Assembly: GCA_014621425.1 (NCBI GenBank)
Contig: JAANBB010000011.1
Span: forward strand, 309,078-373,077
DNA length: 64,000 bases
DNA from: Cylindrodendrum hubeiense
Taxonomy: Eukaryota > Ascomycota > Sordariomycetes > Hypocreales > Nectriaceae
Reading direction: 5' to 3'
Part shown: positions 44,636-54,415 of the stretch, piece after piece
Numbering within the stretch: position 1 is the first letter of the stretch
Layout: each line of letters begins with the position of its first letter
Notes under the pieces: model-generated
Told to the model about the DNA's origin: nothing
Databases searched by the model: none
What the model saw: the letters and a program-made list of their open reading frames with translations, nothing else
Made by a program: the position numbers and the translations under genes

Positions 44636-45113
44636 GAGGCTGCCGTTGGACGTGTCAATTGGCACCCATCTCGACGAACTAACCCGGGCTGCGACATAGA
44701 GGCTGCTGTGTGGAGGCTGCCGAATGCGCCCATTGCGCGCCCTACGTGTCGAGGGTGGGTCCACGTGCCCCCAGAAGGACAGGAGTACGGACCGAGTAAG
44801 AGCAACAGAAGTCGGCTCAATGCAAGGGCGTGGGGAGTCACGCACACCCTGGTACACGGATGGCATTATGCAGCTTCAGAACCACATGACGTCGAACTAA
44901 TCAAGATGATGGCTCTTTCTTTCTCTCTCTCTCTCTCCGAGTCCCAGTGTCGTATATCTCATCACTGCCGCCAATCTTTGATCAGTGACAAGAATCCTCT
45001 GCATCCAAGCTTCTCCTTTATACTTCCATCTGCACTCAGTTCCAGTCGCAATATCACCCATCTCCTATTCCTCAAACACACTGCGCATTATTCAAAGAAT
45101 AAATACCTGCACA

Positions 45114-46325
45114 ATGGACTTTGCAAAGCGCTGGCGCAGATGCGAGCTCCAGATCGACATACACCATCACTACGGCTCCAAGGTCTACGACTCTGGCTCT
45201 CCAGTCATCGGCGATTTGATCCTCTGTCCTACCAAGGACATTCGCTCTGCTGGCGTGCAGATCACGTTAAAGGGCGAATCAAAAGTTCAGTTGGAAAACC
45301 TAACGGCTGGCGCTACCACTACACATCACTTCCTTGAACTGGACATGCCTATTCCGGAATCATCATATCCCGAGGCTGGGACCTTTCTGGCGGGAACCAC
45401 CTATATAATCCCCTTTCACTACGTCATTCCTCACGAGCTGCCATCAATCGCCTGCTCACACAACGTGGATTCCACGGTTGTCAAGGAGCACCACCAGCAT
45501 CTACCCCCAAGCATGGGAAATTGGGAGAAGGATGACATGGCACCCATCTTTACTCGAGTCGTCTACTCGATCAAGGCCACCATCTTTCACAAGCCCTACG
45601 CTGGCCAACCCTATTCAACATATACCGACGCTTGCAGGATAATTAATGTCATTCCACCATCTCCCGAACAACCGCCATTAAGCATTTACAAATCCAGCAA
45701 GCGTTACGCCCTCACCAAGACAAAACAAATCCGAAAGGGTCTTTTATCTGGAAGCCTGGGTCATGTCACTGCCGTTGCCGCACAGGCCCAACCGTTGCAT
45801 CTCTTTCCAGATGGACGTGGGGATGCTCAGTCTTCGGTGCCCATTAGCCTGACGTTTAAACCTGCGGCTCTTGATGTCATCCCGCCCCAAGTCACCAAGT
45901 TGAGCGCGAAGATTCGAGCATACACATGGTACCAGCCGAGCCAAGCTTCCGGTTTGCCTGATCTTGGGGGTACAATAGGAGAACCTTTCACAGATAATGT
46001 CCTGCTTCGCGTGAGGCCACACAGTAGCCTGAATTGGTCGCAGCATCTTGACACCACATCCGCAAGCAGCCTGGGGACAGGAAAGTCGCCTCTATTTCAC
46101 TCGACAACTTTGGAAGTCTCGTTTCAACTACCAACATCAGCCAAAACCTTCCTCCCAACATTTCATTCCTGTCTCATCTCACGAACATACGCCATTCACC
46201 TCAGTTTATACATCAACAATGTGCAGATGGAACTGGTTGTACCGATTCAGATTGCAATCGACACCACCCGAGACGTAAAAACTAAGTCACCACCTACGTT
46301 GGAGGTAGTACCAGCGTACTCATAG
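45114..46325 (+). CDS. Arrestin-like (alpha-arrestin fold) protein
   Basis: An intronless frame from MDFAKRWRRCELQIDIHHHYGSKVYDSGSPVIGDLI to EVVPAYS, 403 residues. I chose the ATG at 45114 because the sequence 5' of it is a CT-rich leader; a longer reading would need a non-ATG start. The N-terminal arrestin half shows the VYDSGSPVIGDLIL, GVQITLKGES and AGTTYIIPFHYVIPHELPSIACSH pattern typical of fungal arrestins, with the Leu-Pro-Ser loop. The second half has further beta-strand blocks (ISLTFKPAALDVIPPQVTKLSAKI, LEVSFQLPTSAKTFLPTFHSCLISRTYAIHLSLYI). No PPxY ubiquitin-ligase motif is evident. Alpha-arrestins guide ubiquitination and endocytosis of transporters. The partner is unknown. Confidence 0.8.
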   Translation: MDFAKRWRRCELQIDIHHHYGSKVYDSGSPVIGDLILCPTKDIRSAGVQITLKGESKVQLENLTAGATTTHHFLELDMPIPESSYPEAGTFLAGTTYIIPFHYVIPHELPSIACSHNVDSTVVKEHHQHLPPSMGNWEKDDMAPIFTRVVYSIKATIFHKPYAGQPYSTYTDACRIINVIPPSPEQPPLSIYKSSKRYALTKTKQIRKGLLSGSLGHVTAVAAQAQPLHLFPDGRGDAQSSVPISLTFKPAALDVIPPQVTKLSAKIRAYTWYQPSQASGLPDLGGTIGEPFTDNVLLRVRPHSSLNWSQHLDTTSASSLGTGKSPLFHSTTLEVSFQLPTSAKTFLPTFHSCLISRTYAIHLSLYINNVQMELVVPIQIAIDTTRDVKTKSPPTLEVVPAYS

Positions 46326-47411
46326 ATAAATACGCGAGTGGATTGCACTTATGAGGCTAGCCACGAGCCGCATTAATTACCAAATACTTGGTTTCCTTGT
46401 CACATCTTGACCCGTTTGTCCCGTATACATGTGTCCCAATGAGTACAGGCGCGCGCCTTGTCGAAGACACGGCCCCCACAGCTTACTTAGGGCGCGTCAC
46501 GTCACGTCGTAGTTCGCAACTAGCCACATGAGTGGCCCCGCCTGTTCTGGGATGGATCGAACTAAGCGGAATTGAAATAGGCCTAGCTGGTCCCGTGGCG
46601 GAATTGGACCCGAGGTCTTGGAGTTTGGCTGACACACCCTCTGAAGAAAAGGTAGCTTCTTAGTGGGGTAGGGATAGAATACTGATTATAAACATCATCA
46701 CCTAGGTTGAAAACTTAGCAAAACTTGTTACCAACTTCCCAAGACGCGATACTCGTAGTTGAATGATGTGGAGGGCTGGTTTGCGATACGCAGTAGTATT
46801 AATACAATAATGAGAGCTCAGAGCCGGACGAACAAACGCATGCTCTAGCCGTCTGATAAGAGGCAGACAGTTCCTACCGCACAGAGTGGAAGGGTAGAGT
46901 GCGGAAATAAATTGAGTTGATGAGATGGCAAAAAGCGTACCTTGTAGTAGATTTGGGCTTATAAAGATGTATAACATACTTATCCATCCTTGTGAATATG
47001 AGCTCGCAATGTCCGGGTTGAAGTACAGAGACACCTTTGGGCGGAAGTAGAACCATGTATTACGGGAGATGTTATTACGATACCACACGTCATGTCCATG
47101 GAGAGAATTATTAGACACACAGTATCTCGGGAGAGAGGGTGGCTAATGGTGAGAAAGAACCACCCAAACATGTGAAACCCAAGTACTGGATGCAAGCCAC
47201 CGTGGAATACTTTTATGATCAGTCTGCGGTCCGGTGTCACAGTTGGAAAATGGGTGCTGAATATCTAGTTTGATTCAAAACAAAAGACTAGGGTTTATAG
47301 AAGGAAGGGCCCTTCGTGCGAGCAATCTCGAAGCCATAAATTTCTTATCAAATCATGGCCGTATACCAGGGAGAGTTTTGGTGTCTAGCCCGGTAACACT
47401 GTTAGCATGAA
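46326..47411. other. Intergenic, no supported gene
   Basis: About 1.1 kb. A 138-codon minus-strand frame (46702-47118) starts with a plausible stretch (YRNNISRNTWFYFRPKVSLYFNPD) but overlaps a second frame and has no complete domain. It could be the remnant of a membrane-protein gene. I do not call it. Confidence 0.45.
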
Positions 47412-48194
47412 TCATGCTGTTGTTCCATCTTGGCTCGGCTTACTTTGATCTTCCTTGGCCCCAGAGGACACGGACTGTCCGGAAACCGATTCTTCATCCG
47501 TGTAGGACTCGGGGATCACGTATTTGAAATTCTGGTCATTCTCGGCCATGTGCACGCTGATCTTGGCCTTGCGGAAGAGGGTAAAGAAGTTGAGAACCGT
47601 CAAAGCGAGTTGGAGAATACTGCGCATGTTAGCTAAAACTTCAGAGGGGTTTGTAAGAGTGGGCACATACACTAATGTGAGACTCAAGGCAAAGACCCTG
47701 AGGCGCACGTCGTATTGCCAGATGTGTGTCGTGAGAGACAGGACGGTGAGGAGGATGAAAAGCAGCGAAACAAAGAAGTCGCCCATGATGATCTGATAAG
47801 GACGAGTCTTTCGCTCCGAGACAGCATCGAGATCCTGGTTCTTCCGTCCCAAAAATAATACATAGTCGCCAGCCGTGAGCTCAAAGCTGTTTCTCTTGGC
47901 GCCAGCTGCGCCGAAAACGCTGAAGACGGTCCATAGACAAAGTCCGATGGGGAGGGCTTCGAACAAGACACCCAATGCAATGTGGTCGTGGGCGTTGCTC
48001 ATAAGGACGCTGTCGGCGATGGCGATGGGGATGATGGGGATGCGGAGGAGCCGGGTCGTCGAGAAAGTGAGGCTGAAGGAGGGCTGCTCCTCGACGTCCT
48101 GGAGATCGAGAAGAAGACGCGAGTCTTCGTCGTCTCGGTGAGCTGGGAAGGACCTCCCCGAAGAGTGCGTGTTTCTATCCATTATTACGGGCAC
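47412..48194 (-). CDS. Small integral membrane protein, about 4 TM segments, unknown function
   Basis: Exons 48194-47671 and 47619-47412 give 243 residues. The 51-nt intron (donor GTATGT, branch gctaac, acceptor cgcag) is in frame and stop-free, so the unspliced reading also looks open; splicing rebuilds LSLTLVILQLALTVLNFF. TM segments are at about residues 55-75 (IPIIPIAIADSVL), 85-105 (FEALPIGLCLWTVFSVFG), 140-160 (FFVSLLFILLTVLSL) and 175-200. A basic loop (GAAGAKRNSFELTAGDYVLFLGRK) and an acidic Ser-rich tail ending SQDGTTA follow. I recognise no family. Start choices are MPVIMDRN or the second methionine. Confidence 0.65.
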   Translation of the reverse strand: MPVIMDRNTHSSGRSFPAHRDDEDSRLLLDLQDVEEQPSFSLTFSTTRLLRIPIIPIAIADSVLMSNAHDHIALGVLFEALPIGLCLWTVFSVFGAAGAKRNSFELTAGDYVLFLGRKNQDLDAVSERKTRPYQIIMGDFFVSLLFILLTVLSLTTHIWQYDVRLRVFALSLTLVYVPTLTNPSEVLANMRSILQLALTVLNFFTLFRKAKISVHMAENDQNFKYVIPESYTDEESVSGQSVSSGAKEDQSKPSQDGTTA

Positions 48195-48934
48195 TCTGAT
48201 GTAGATGGAAAACGTGCGTCGATGTCGCAGAAGTAGATGGATGGAGTGGACAAGAGAGCAGATGATTCGATTTGTCGCGGGGAATGCTAGGGTAATTATG
48301 GAGGACCGGTTGGTGGCTGTGTATGGCGTAGGATGTCCTCAGGCAGTTTCACGAGAACGACTCCAGCCAATCCGGGAACCACTTGGTCGTGGATATATGG
48401 GGCCATGTTGCCGATCTGCCGGAGGATTCCACTCTGCTAACCTGTTGCCTAACACTGCCTCCCCTGGTAGATTGATGCAGACAACTGTCTCCGGTCGGAC
48501 GATCAATTCGCGGCAAGCTGTCAGAGCCGACAGATGGAAACAGTGAAGGCCGCATGTCGTTGGACGGTGTTGAGCCGGTTCTTCGAAGGTGGGTTGCAAG
48601 TGATGCTAAGATTGCAGATTAATCTTTGACCCCTTCGACCTTGTCTACAGGGCCCTTGCGGGCCTGTTTAAGGGTCACTCGCCTATAGCGCACGTGATCC
48701 TTCCTTATTCTCGTAGGTTATTCCCCACTGATCACGTAGAGATAATAGAATGACACAGCCTTGAACTCGGCAAAAGAGACAGGGTCGCGCTATTCAATAC
48801 GTGCGGGAGAGGTTCAACCATGGGGTTGCTCTGACCAACCAGTGCCCAGTGTCAACGAGTATAAAGAAATCCCAACCGTAGTCGCTAGAGTTGGGCGATG
48901 CGGTCAGTGAAGGTGGGATGCCCATTTCACTCTT
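48195..48934. other. Intergenic upstream of the small membrane-protein gene
   Basis: About 740 bases between its start and the stop of the SYLF gene. Overlapping short frames on both strands near 48205-48600 have no recognisable content. Confidence 0.5.
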
Positions 48935-50839
48935 CTACTTGAGGCTGATTTCCTCAAGCCCAAGATTCGTAGAGAGAGGATTCCTCGGTGGCAATGGTGG
49001 CGGAATCCTCACCGGGATCTTTTCAGCCCCATCAGTAGCGTTGGGTATGCTGGTCTTGCCCTCATCCACCCCCGTCGGGTAGTTTTCTATGCTATAGACC
49101 CGGTTGATGCCGTGCTCAATCTCGTCAGAACTCCACGGATCATCGCTCGTATTATAGTAAGGGCTGCTGTTGATCTTCGTGTCGTTGTTTTCATAAACGT
49201 CTTGATAGACACTTGATGCGTCTTGCGCTGTGTCTTGCTGATCGGTGCTATCGTGTGTAGGGCCGGCAAAAGGGATTACTGTAACTGGTTCCGTCTGTGT
49301 TCCAGCCTCGGTAGTCTTGTAGTGTAGGTCCTTATTCCTCCGCGTGTGAGAATCGGCGTCTGAGTGGTAGCTCTCGCGGTGGCTTCTCGTCCCAGAGATT
49401 TCCATACTATGTCGGAAGAATTTGTTGTAGATGGGGCTTCTAGGGCTGGGGCTGTACTCAAACTGCTCGCTTGACGGTCTTGAGCGAGTCGCAGCATCAC
49501 GAATTTCGAGACCCTCCTTTTCCAAAGCCAGCACACCATAAGGGTCTGGGTCGCCGGGTTCCGGGATTCCAAAGATCTTATCGCCACTGGGGGCGTCAAC
49601 GTTGACATCACCTGGTGCGGGCTGTCCTTCCAGCTCATCCATGAGCTCTGTGTCGATGTCGGTACGGCCTTCTGCAGCCTTGAGGGTTTCCATGAGCATT
49701 TTGATTTCCGGTGGCGGATGACGTGCTTTCCCAGCCAAGATATTGGCGACACCAATCTCCTCTCCGTAAAAGCGTGCATTCTCGTCTGTCCGTTCAATGA
49801 TGACCGTGCCGTCAACCTGAACCCCGGCGTAAAAGCCCCGGGATTTGAGGTAAGTGAAGACTGGCCTGTTTGCCTGCTTCCATTTGCCATCATTTTCCAG
49901 AATCCCGCCAGCTCCAACCGGGCCAGCGACTGCGCTGATCTCGCCGCCGAGTGTTGCTCTGATCTTAGTGAAGGCTTCAAGAGCCTTGCGATTGTTGATG
50001 ACGATGACGCAATCGTAGATGTCCACACCAACGAGAAACCCTAAGCCGGCTGTATGCAGCAAGATGCCGGAGGGAGGAGACCATGTGCCGTCCTCGCCGC
50101 GGGCAACGAGGACACCGGAACCGCCGGCTCCAGAAACCCACAAGCCAGTGCGCATAGTGGTAAAAATTGCGAGACCCACGGCATTTCTAATCACCTTTTG
50201 CGGGATCTTTTTTAGGACTCGCTGTTTCTGAGTTGGCCCAGACTGATCGGCTGGTCTCTCCTCCTCCTCGGCGTAGAAACCATCCTCTTTGGTGTCGTTT
50301 CGTTAGCCAAGAAGTGGACTCCCACGTAAAAGGCACATCAACTTACTGCAGAATGATTTAAGAATTCTAGCTGCCTTATCACTCTCCTTATCAAGCGTCG
50401 TGGGCCAGAAAGCTTCGCTGCCAATCCGGTTGGAAAATCTGTTAATTGGCGCCCCAAGCTTATCAGCCCAGCCCCATGCCTTATCAAAGCCTTTCTTGCT
50501 CTGAGTCTTGGTTTTGTCCCAGGATGGCAGCTTGGCCACCACCTTCTGCATGTCGGCGATTGACACAATGGGATCGGGAGAATGGGGCTGATTTAGAGCC
50601 GAAAATAGCTGCAAGATTTTGATGACAATCTCAAATGGTGTGTCGGGTTTTATCCCGTCTTTATACCGGGCTTTGTTCGAAGCATCCGGTTGATCCGGGG
50701 GTTGCCACCACATTTTCAACCAGCCTATGACGTATTCCGACAGGTCTGCTACCGCCACACGTACCGCTGCAATGAATTTGATTACGAAAACTCCCGTTAG
50801 CTCCCGGTATACGTCAATCTGGGTGAGTAGAAAATGCAC
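48935..50839 (-). CDS. SYLF-domain (Ysc84/Lsb-like, DUF500) lipid/actin-binding protein
   Basis: Two exons, 50839-50347 and 50286-48935, spliced at phase 1 (a|ag, Lys), give 614 residues. The SYLF domain spans about residues 145-380. It opens with LDKESDKAARILKSFC, crosses the intron to KKIPQKVIRNAVGLAIFTTMRTG, and continues with GGSGVLVARGEDGTWSPPSGILLHTAGLGFLVGVDIYDCVIVINN and GPVGAGG. SYLF domains bind phosphoinositides and, in yeast Ysc84, actin. The first 130 residues (ALNQPHSPDPIVSIADMQKVV and so on) are an extra N-terminal region. After the domain comes a long Ser/Pro-rich, probably disordered tail ending in a proline motif (RIPPPLPPRNP). Yeast Ysc84/Lsb3 instead end in an SH3 domain, so this variant may be a ligand for SH3 proteins. 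Confidence 0.85.
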
Positions 50840-51993
50840 TGGGGAAGATTTGTCATAATTTGGACAGATACTGTGAATAATCTAGCTGAGCGATCGTCTA
50901 GAGTCCCCCGCGGCGGATAGTTCGGCATGCATTGGCAAAGTCAGCGTACTTCTCTTCATGCATGATTTGGTAATCCAACCATAATATGCAAAGCCAAAAT
51001 CTTGTTCCGATTTCCTCTCATGTTCTCTAAGCACTCTGCTAATTCTCCCTGGTGAACTCACATCGGTATCCCGTCAACTGAAGCCAAGGTCTTTCAGCCA
51101 AAGACGGCGCTCTGTCGAGAAAGAACGTTAATGACCTCAAAACAGATACCTTATAATGGCTCACCATCACATCACGACTTGTCGGTTCGTTCGTTAATTA
51201 GATGGTAGGGATCTTTACGTTCGGCCTCTGAATGAATTGTACAAGCAAACCCAAGACATCAATTCTCTTGCGTTCATATCACTGGTATTTACCTCCTTAT
51301 GGAGTTTACTTTTTCGTTGACGTATCTAATGTAAAGAGGTATTCATGGACAGCCATGGGCTGATTGGAATAATGCTGGAGAGGGACCAGTTGAAGCAGGA
51401 TGCTGTCCACATGAGGTAAGCAATCTTGGTTGCAGAAGTGTCTTTTGCTATGTTGACAAAACGGGAAGGACAGCTTATTTTAACCGCGGTATCGGCCCTA
51501 CATCATGATCTATGAGGTGTGGGCTTTTACTTTGTCTTTTGACTCGTAAAATCCTCAAGTCAGCATCTAATAATTCGGAGTAATGGCTTTCTGAAATAAT
51601 CACTAGGCTGGCAAAGAACTATCAAACCATGTACATCGGGCTCAATACAAGATGATAGCGGCTTGGAAAACTCGGGCACCATACTGGGATTATACTGAGC
51701 ACTGGTATGTCTTACGAGCAACTCAAATCTACCACTGTCCTGCCCTGGAAAAATTTGTTGACTCCGCCAACCGATTGCTAGTTGTAGAAGGATGCAATTC
51801 CTGGGTTGGGTTGTAAGTATGTTTCTAGAAATGTGAGTATCAAATACGTAGATGGATCTAAAATCACTCTATCTTCAGTTCTAAGTTTAAAATTAAAGAT
51901 AGAAAGTCTAAATATGGCGCCGATAGACACAATTTCAGTCCTCCCGGAACATTGGGACTCTGATGAAAGGTAACTACCAAAGAAGTAGAAACC

Positions 51994-52004
51994 GGGGGGG
52001 GGGG
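51994..52004. repeat. Homopolymer run of 11 G
   Basis: A simple G tract between agtagaaacc and ttgaaactg. It has no coding relevance and is a likely site of length error or replication slippage. Confidence 0.8.
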
Positions 52005-52682
52005 TTGAAACTGAAGCAACTCGGAGTTCTAAATCAGTCAATTTACGGAAATCTTGCTCATTATTGTTATCACTCTCTAGTTCTACTTTTATGTGCGTAA
52101 GTTTATTCTGCGCCTGCTATTCACACGTTAGCAGATGTAAAATTATTCATTTAAGCCAGCTTGCTACAGCATGGCAGGCGGTAAAGATTATCAGTCTGGT
52201 CAGCGTTGTACCATTTCCCTCTTCTGGTTAAAGAATTAGACTGTTTGGGTTAATTGCTAATACGCAAAGCTTCCTGTGCTTACTGGTATGCCAGGTCATT
52301 AGCAATACACATAATAGCCCATAAGGCCAAGAGATGGATCAGTATCTCCACAGCGTGCGAATATTGCACCACATGTATTGTCAAACATGCTAATTGCTAC
52401 CGCATGTGAGTTTTTGGTCCCTTCATTGTCGGTCAAGATGCAGTCCCCAACTTCGTTCCTTGGGACTAATTACGGAAAGTATGTGGACACTTACGCCAAT
52501 TCAACATAATCCGTTCAACAGAAGGGTGTAGGATCAAATTTGTGATGCCAAAGCTGGGCTGATGGAATGCGCCATCTAAATTAGTGCAGGGTCGTAAGCA
52601 CGATTCCAATCCATTGATGTCTCAGCACATGATATCGAGAGTGGAATGTAAGTTTGAATGCAAGTTTCATATTGTGGCGCAG

Positions 52683-52726
52683 CTAAATGCGGAAAGCACC
52701 GCAACTAAATGCGGAAAGCACCGCAA
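52683..52726. repeat. Perfect 22-base tandem duplication
   Basis: The unit ctaaatgcggaaagcaccgc plus aa occurs twice without change, followed by a partial third start (ctaaaacg). Part of the unit, gcggaaagcaccgc, is near-palindromic (gcgg..ccgc). It lies about 320 bases upstream of the first PTH11-like gene. Confidence 0.8.
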
Positions 52727-53046
52727 CTAAAACGTGGATTCTAAGCTTTTCTCCCCATGGTTCGGCATCTCTTGCCTGTAGTCTAGACTGGGCTAGCTGA
52801 AGTCACATCATGCGGATGGCTGACCCGCTTGAACCATCATCAATCTCTGGAATGCAAAGCTGTAAAGGGAACCTTCGGGTTCCCCACTGCAATTTGTCCC
52901 TGTATTTTCCACACCTGGCTTTCCCGTTTCGAAATATTCTCACCTCTCGATACACAAATTGACCAGGTCGCATGAGCTCTGGAACACTAGTTTTGAGGTA
53001 GGAGCCCTCAACCCTTCATTTACGACGAGTGTTTCAAACCAGAGGT

Positions 53047-54415
53047 ATGAATGGGGGCTCGCTAGGTGCCGAGTCGGTTTTGGTAAGGACTGTGCACCAC
53101 TTAGCCCTCGATTGACACATTCTAATGCATGTTGGCAGATTGCAGAATGGACTCTGGCCCTCGCTGCCGCTGCCGCCATCATCGCTCGCTTTCACCTCCG
53201 CCTGAGCATTCAAAGACGAAAATTACTGGGCAGCGATTACCTTATCCTTGTGGCATGGGTATCCATCGTCATATCGAATTCATTCAACATCTTACTAGCA
53301 AACTTACATGCAATCGACCGGGATGTTATGATCAACCTGGAGGGTTACTCGGGAGATCCCAAAAATATTCCCAGGATTATTGAGGTAGGCCAATCCCTGG
53401 TCACGAAATAGCTTCGAAATCCGATAGAAACTCTTCTGATATTGGTTCGATATAGCTTTTCTGGTTGTCGCACGTTCCTCTGTGGCCGACCTTTTACTTA
53501 TGCAAGGCAGCGCTCCTTGCGGTCTACTTGCAAGTCTTTCCTGAATTTATGGTAAAACGAAGGATTACTCTATGGATTTCAATTGGCTACGTCGCCATAG
53601 CATATCTCATCAGCATCATAATGCTTCTTGGCATCTGCCCGCCAACCCAAAAGACTTGGTGAGTAGCTAACCAAAAGCTGGTTCGATTGCCAATTAACTC
53701 GTATTAGGCATGTGGGCCCTGATTCAACATGTGTCCATGATAAAGACGAAGCAATCTTCCGTGTTACTTGGACCCTGCACTTTTTCGGTGAAATAGTGGG
53801 TAAGTATGGGCAGGGATATCCAACGTGGACCTATGAATGCAGAGACTTATGTGAATAGTGTTCGCGTTACCCTGGCTTGTAGTCTCAAAACTGCACATGA
53901 GACTTTCGCTTAAACTGGGCGTCTTCCTTACGTTTCTGCTCGGCTTGATTACTCTCACGATATGCCTTATTCGTGTCATATTTGTTGAGCGTTCACGGAT
54001 CGGCCACAGAGCTCCCATGAGTTTGATGAGTAAGTTCACTCATATTCCAATCTAGCAGCATATTTGGGACCTCGGTTACTTTGACCGGAAAGCTAATAGA
54101 TCCACAATGAATTCAGTTTTATGGAATGTTCTCGAAGGCAATACCGGCGTTATCATTGCCTGTCTACCATCCTTGAGGCCTTACTTTGGTGGCAGTGATG
54201 GTGGAAGCTCTAGTTCCGAGAAAGACACCAGTAAATCATCGAACTTATGGCCTAGTAGAACATCACAGGGGGCAAGTAGTGAGCCGTTCAGTGTAACAAT
54301 TCAGCAAATGGCCTATAGGCAATCAACGCTGCCTGCTTGTTTGTCAACAAACTTGGACAGATCCAATAAGGATTTGGGTAAGAATGACAGCGAGATTGAA
54401 CTAGTCAATGTATAG
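53047..54415 (+). CDS. PTH11/SAT4-like rhodopsin-domain integral membrane protein (paralogue A)
   Basis: I resolve six exons: 53047-53082, 53139-53384, 53456-53658, 53708-53799, 53859-54029 and 54117-54415; 348 residues. The short first exon (MNGGSLGAESVL) joins in phase to IAEWTLALAAAAAIIARFHLRL. About seven TM helices are visible. Family blocks are RFHLRLSIQRRKLLGSDYLIL, LFWLSHVPLWPTFYLCKAALLAVYLQVFPEFM, the FRVTWTLHFFGEIV region, LPWLVVSKLHMRLSLKLGVF, and NTGVIIACLPSLRPYFG near the end. A Ser-rich cytosolic tail of about 70 residues follows. These fungal rhodopsin-domain proteins include PTH11-type surface sensors, but most have no known ligand. It has the same exon pattern as the gene at 59926. 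Confidence 0.85.

Larger units (their letters stand above)
43184..45113. other. Intergenic, 1.9 kb, with short repeats and a possible small gene
   Basis: A minus-strand frame at 43599-43841 with a Ser/Pro-rich tail (SSTSFSSVTPFFSSPGP) may be a last exon: a good GTAAGT donor and a tgctgac branch lie just upstream, but the frame choice is unresolved and I do not call it. An inverted repeat lies at 44207-44247, a 17-18-base tandem element near 44580-44635, and a CT microsatellite at about 44918-44938 in the arrestin gene leader. Confidence 0.5.
50840..53046. other. Intergenic, 2.2 kb, no supported gene
   Basis: AT-rich with stops in all frames. Notable items are an 11-base G run at 51994-52004 and a 22-base tandem duplication at 52683-52726. 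A plus-strand reading starting upstream at 52959 is the unspliced extension of the next gene and not a separate one. Confidence 0.5.

Noticed and set aside
46560..46640. tRNA-like stretch (ggtcccgtggcggaattgg)
   Set aside because: No acceptor-stem complement and no T-arm GTTCGA box follow, so no cloverleaf can be drawn.
46702..47240. Minus-strand frames downstream of the small membrane-protein gene
   Set aside because: The aromatic-rich segment looks protein-like, but frames overlap and no start, splice set or family can be fixed.
49276..50031. 251-codon minus-strand frame
   Set aside because: It is a shifted frame within the SYLF gene; the real frame has the domain blocks.
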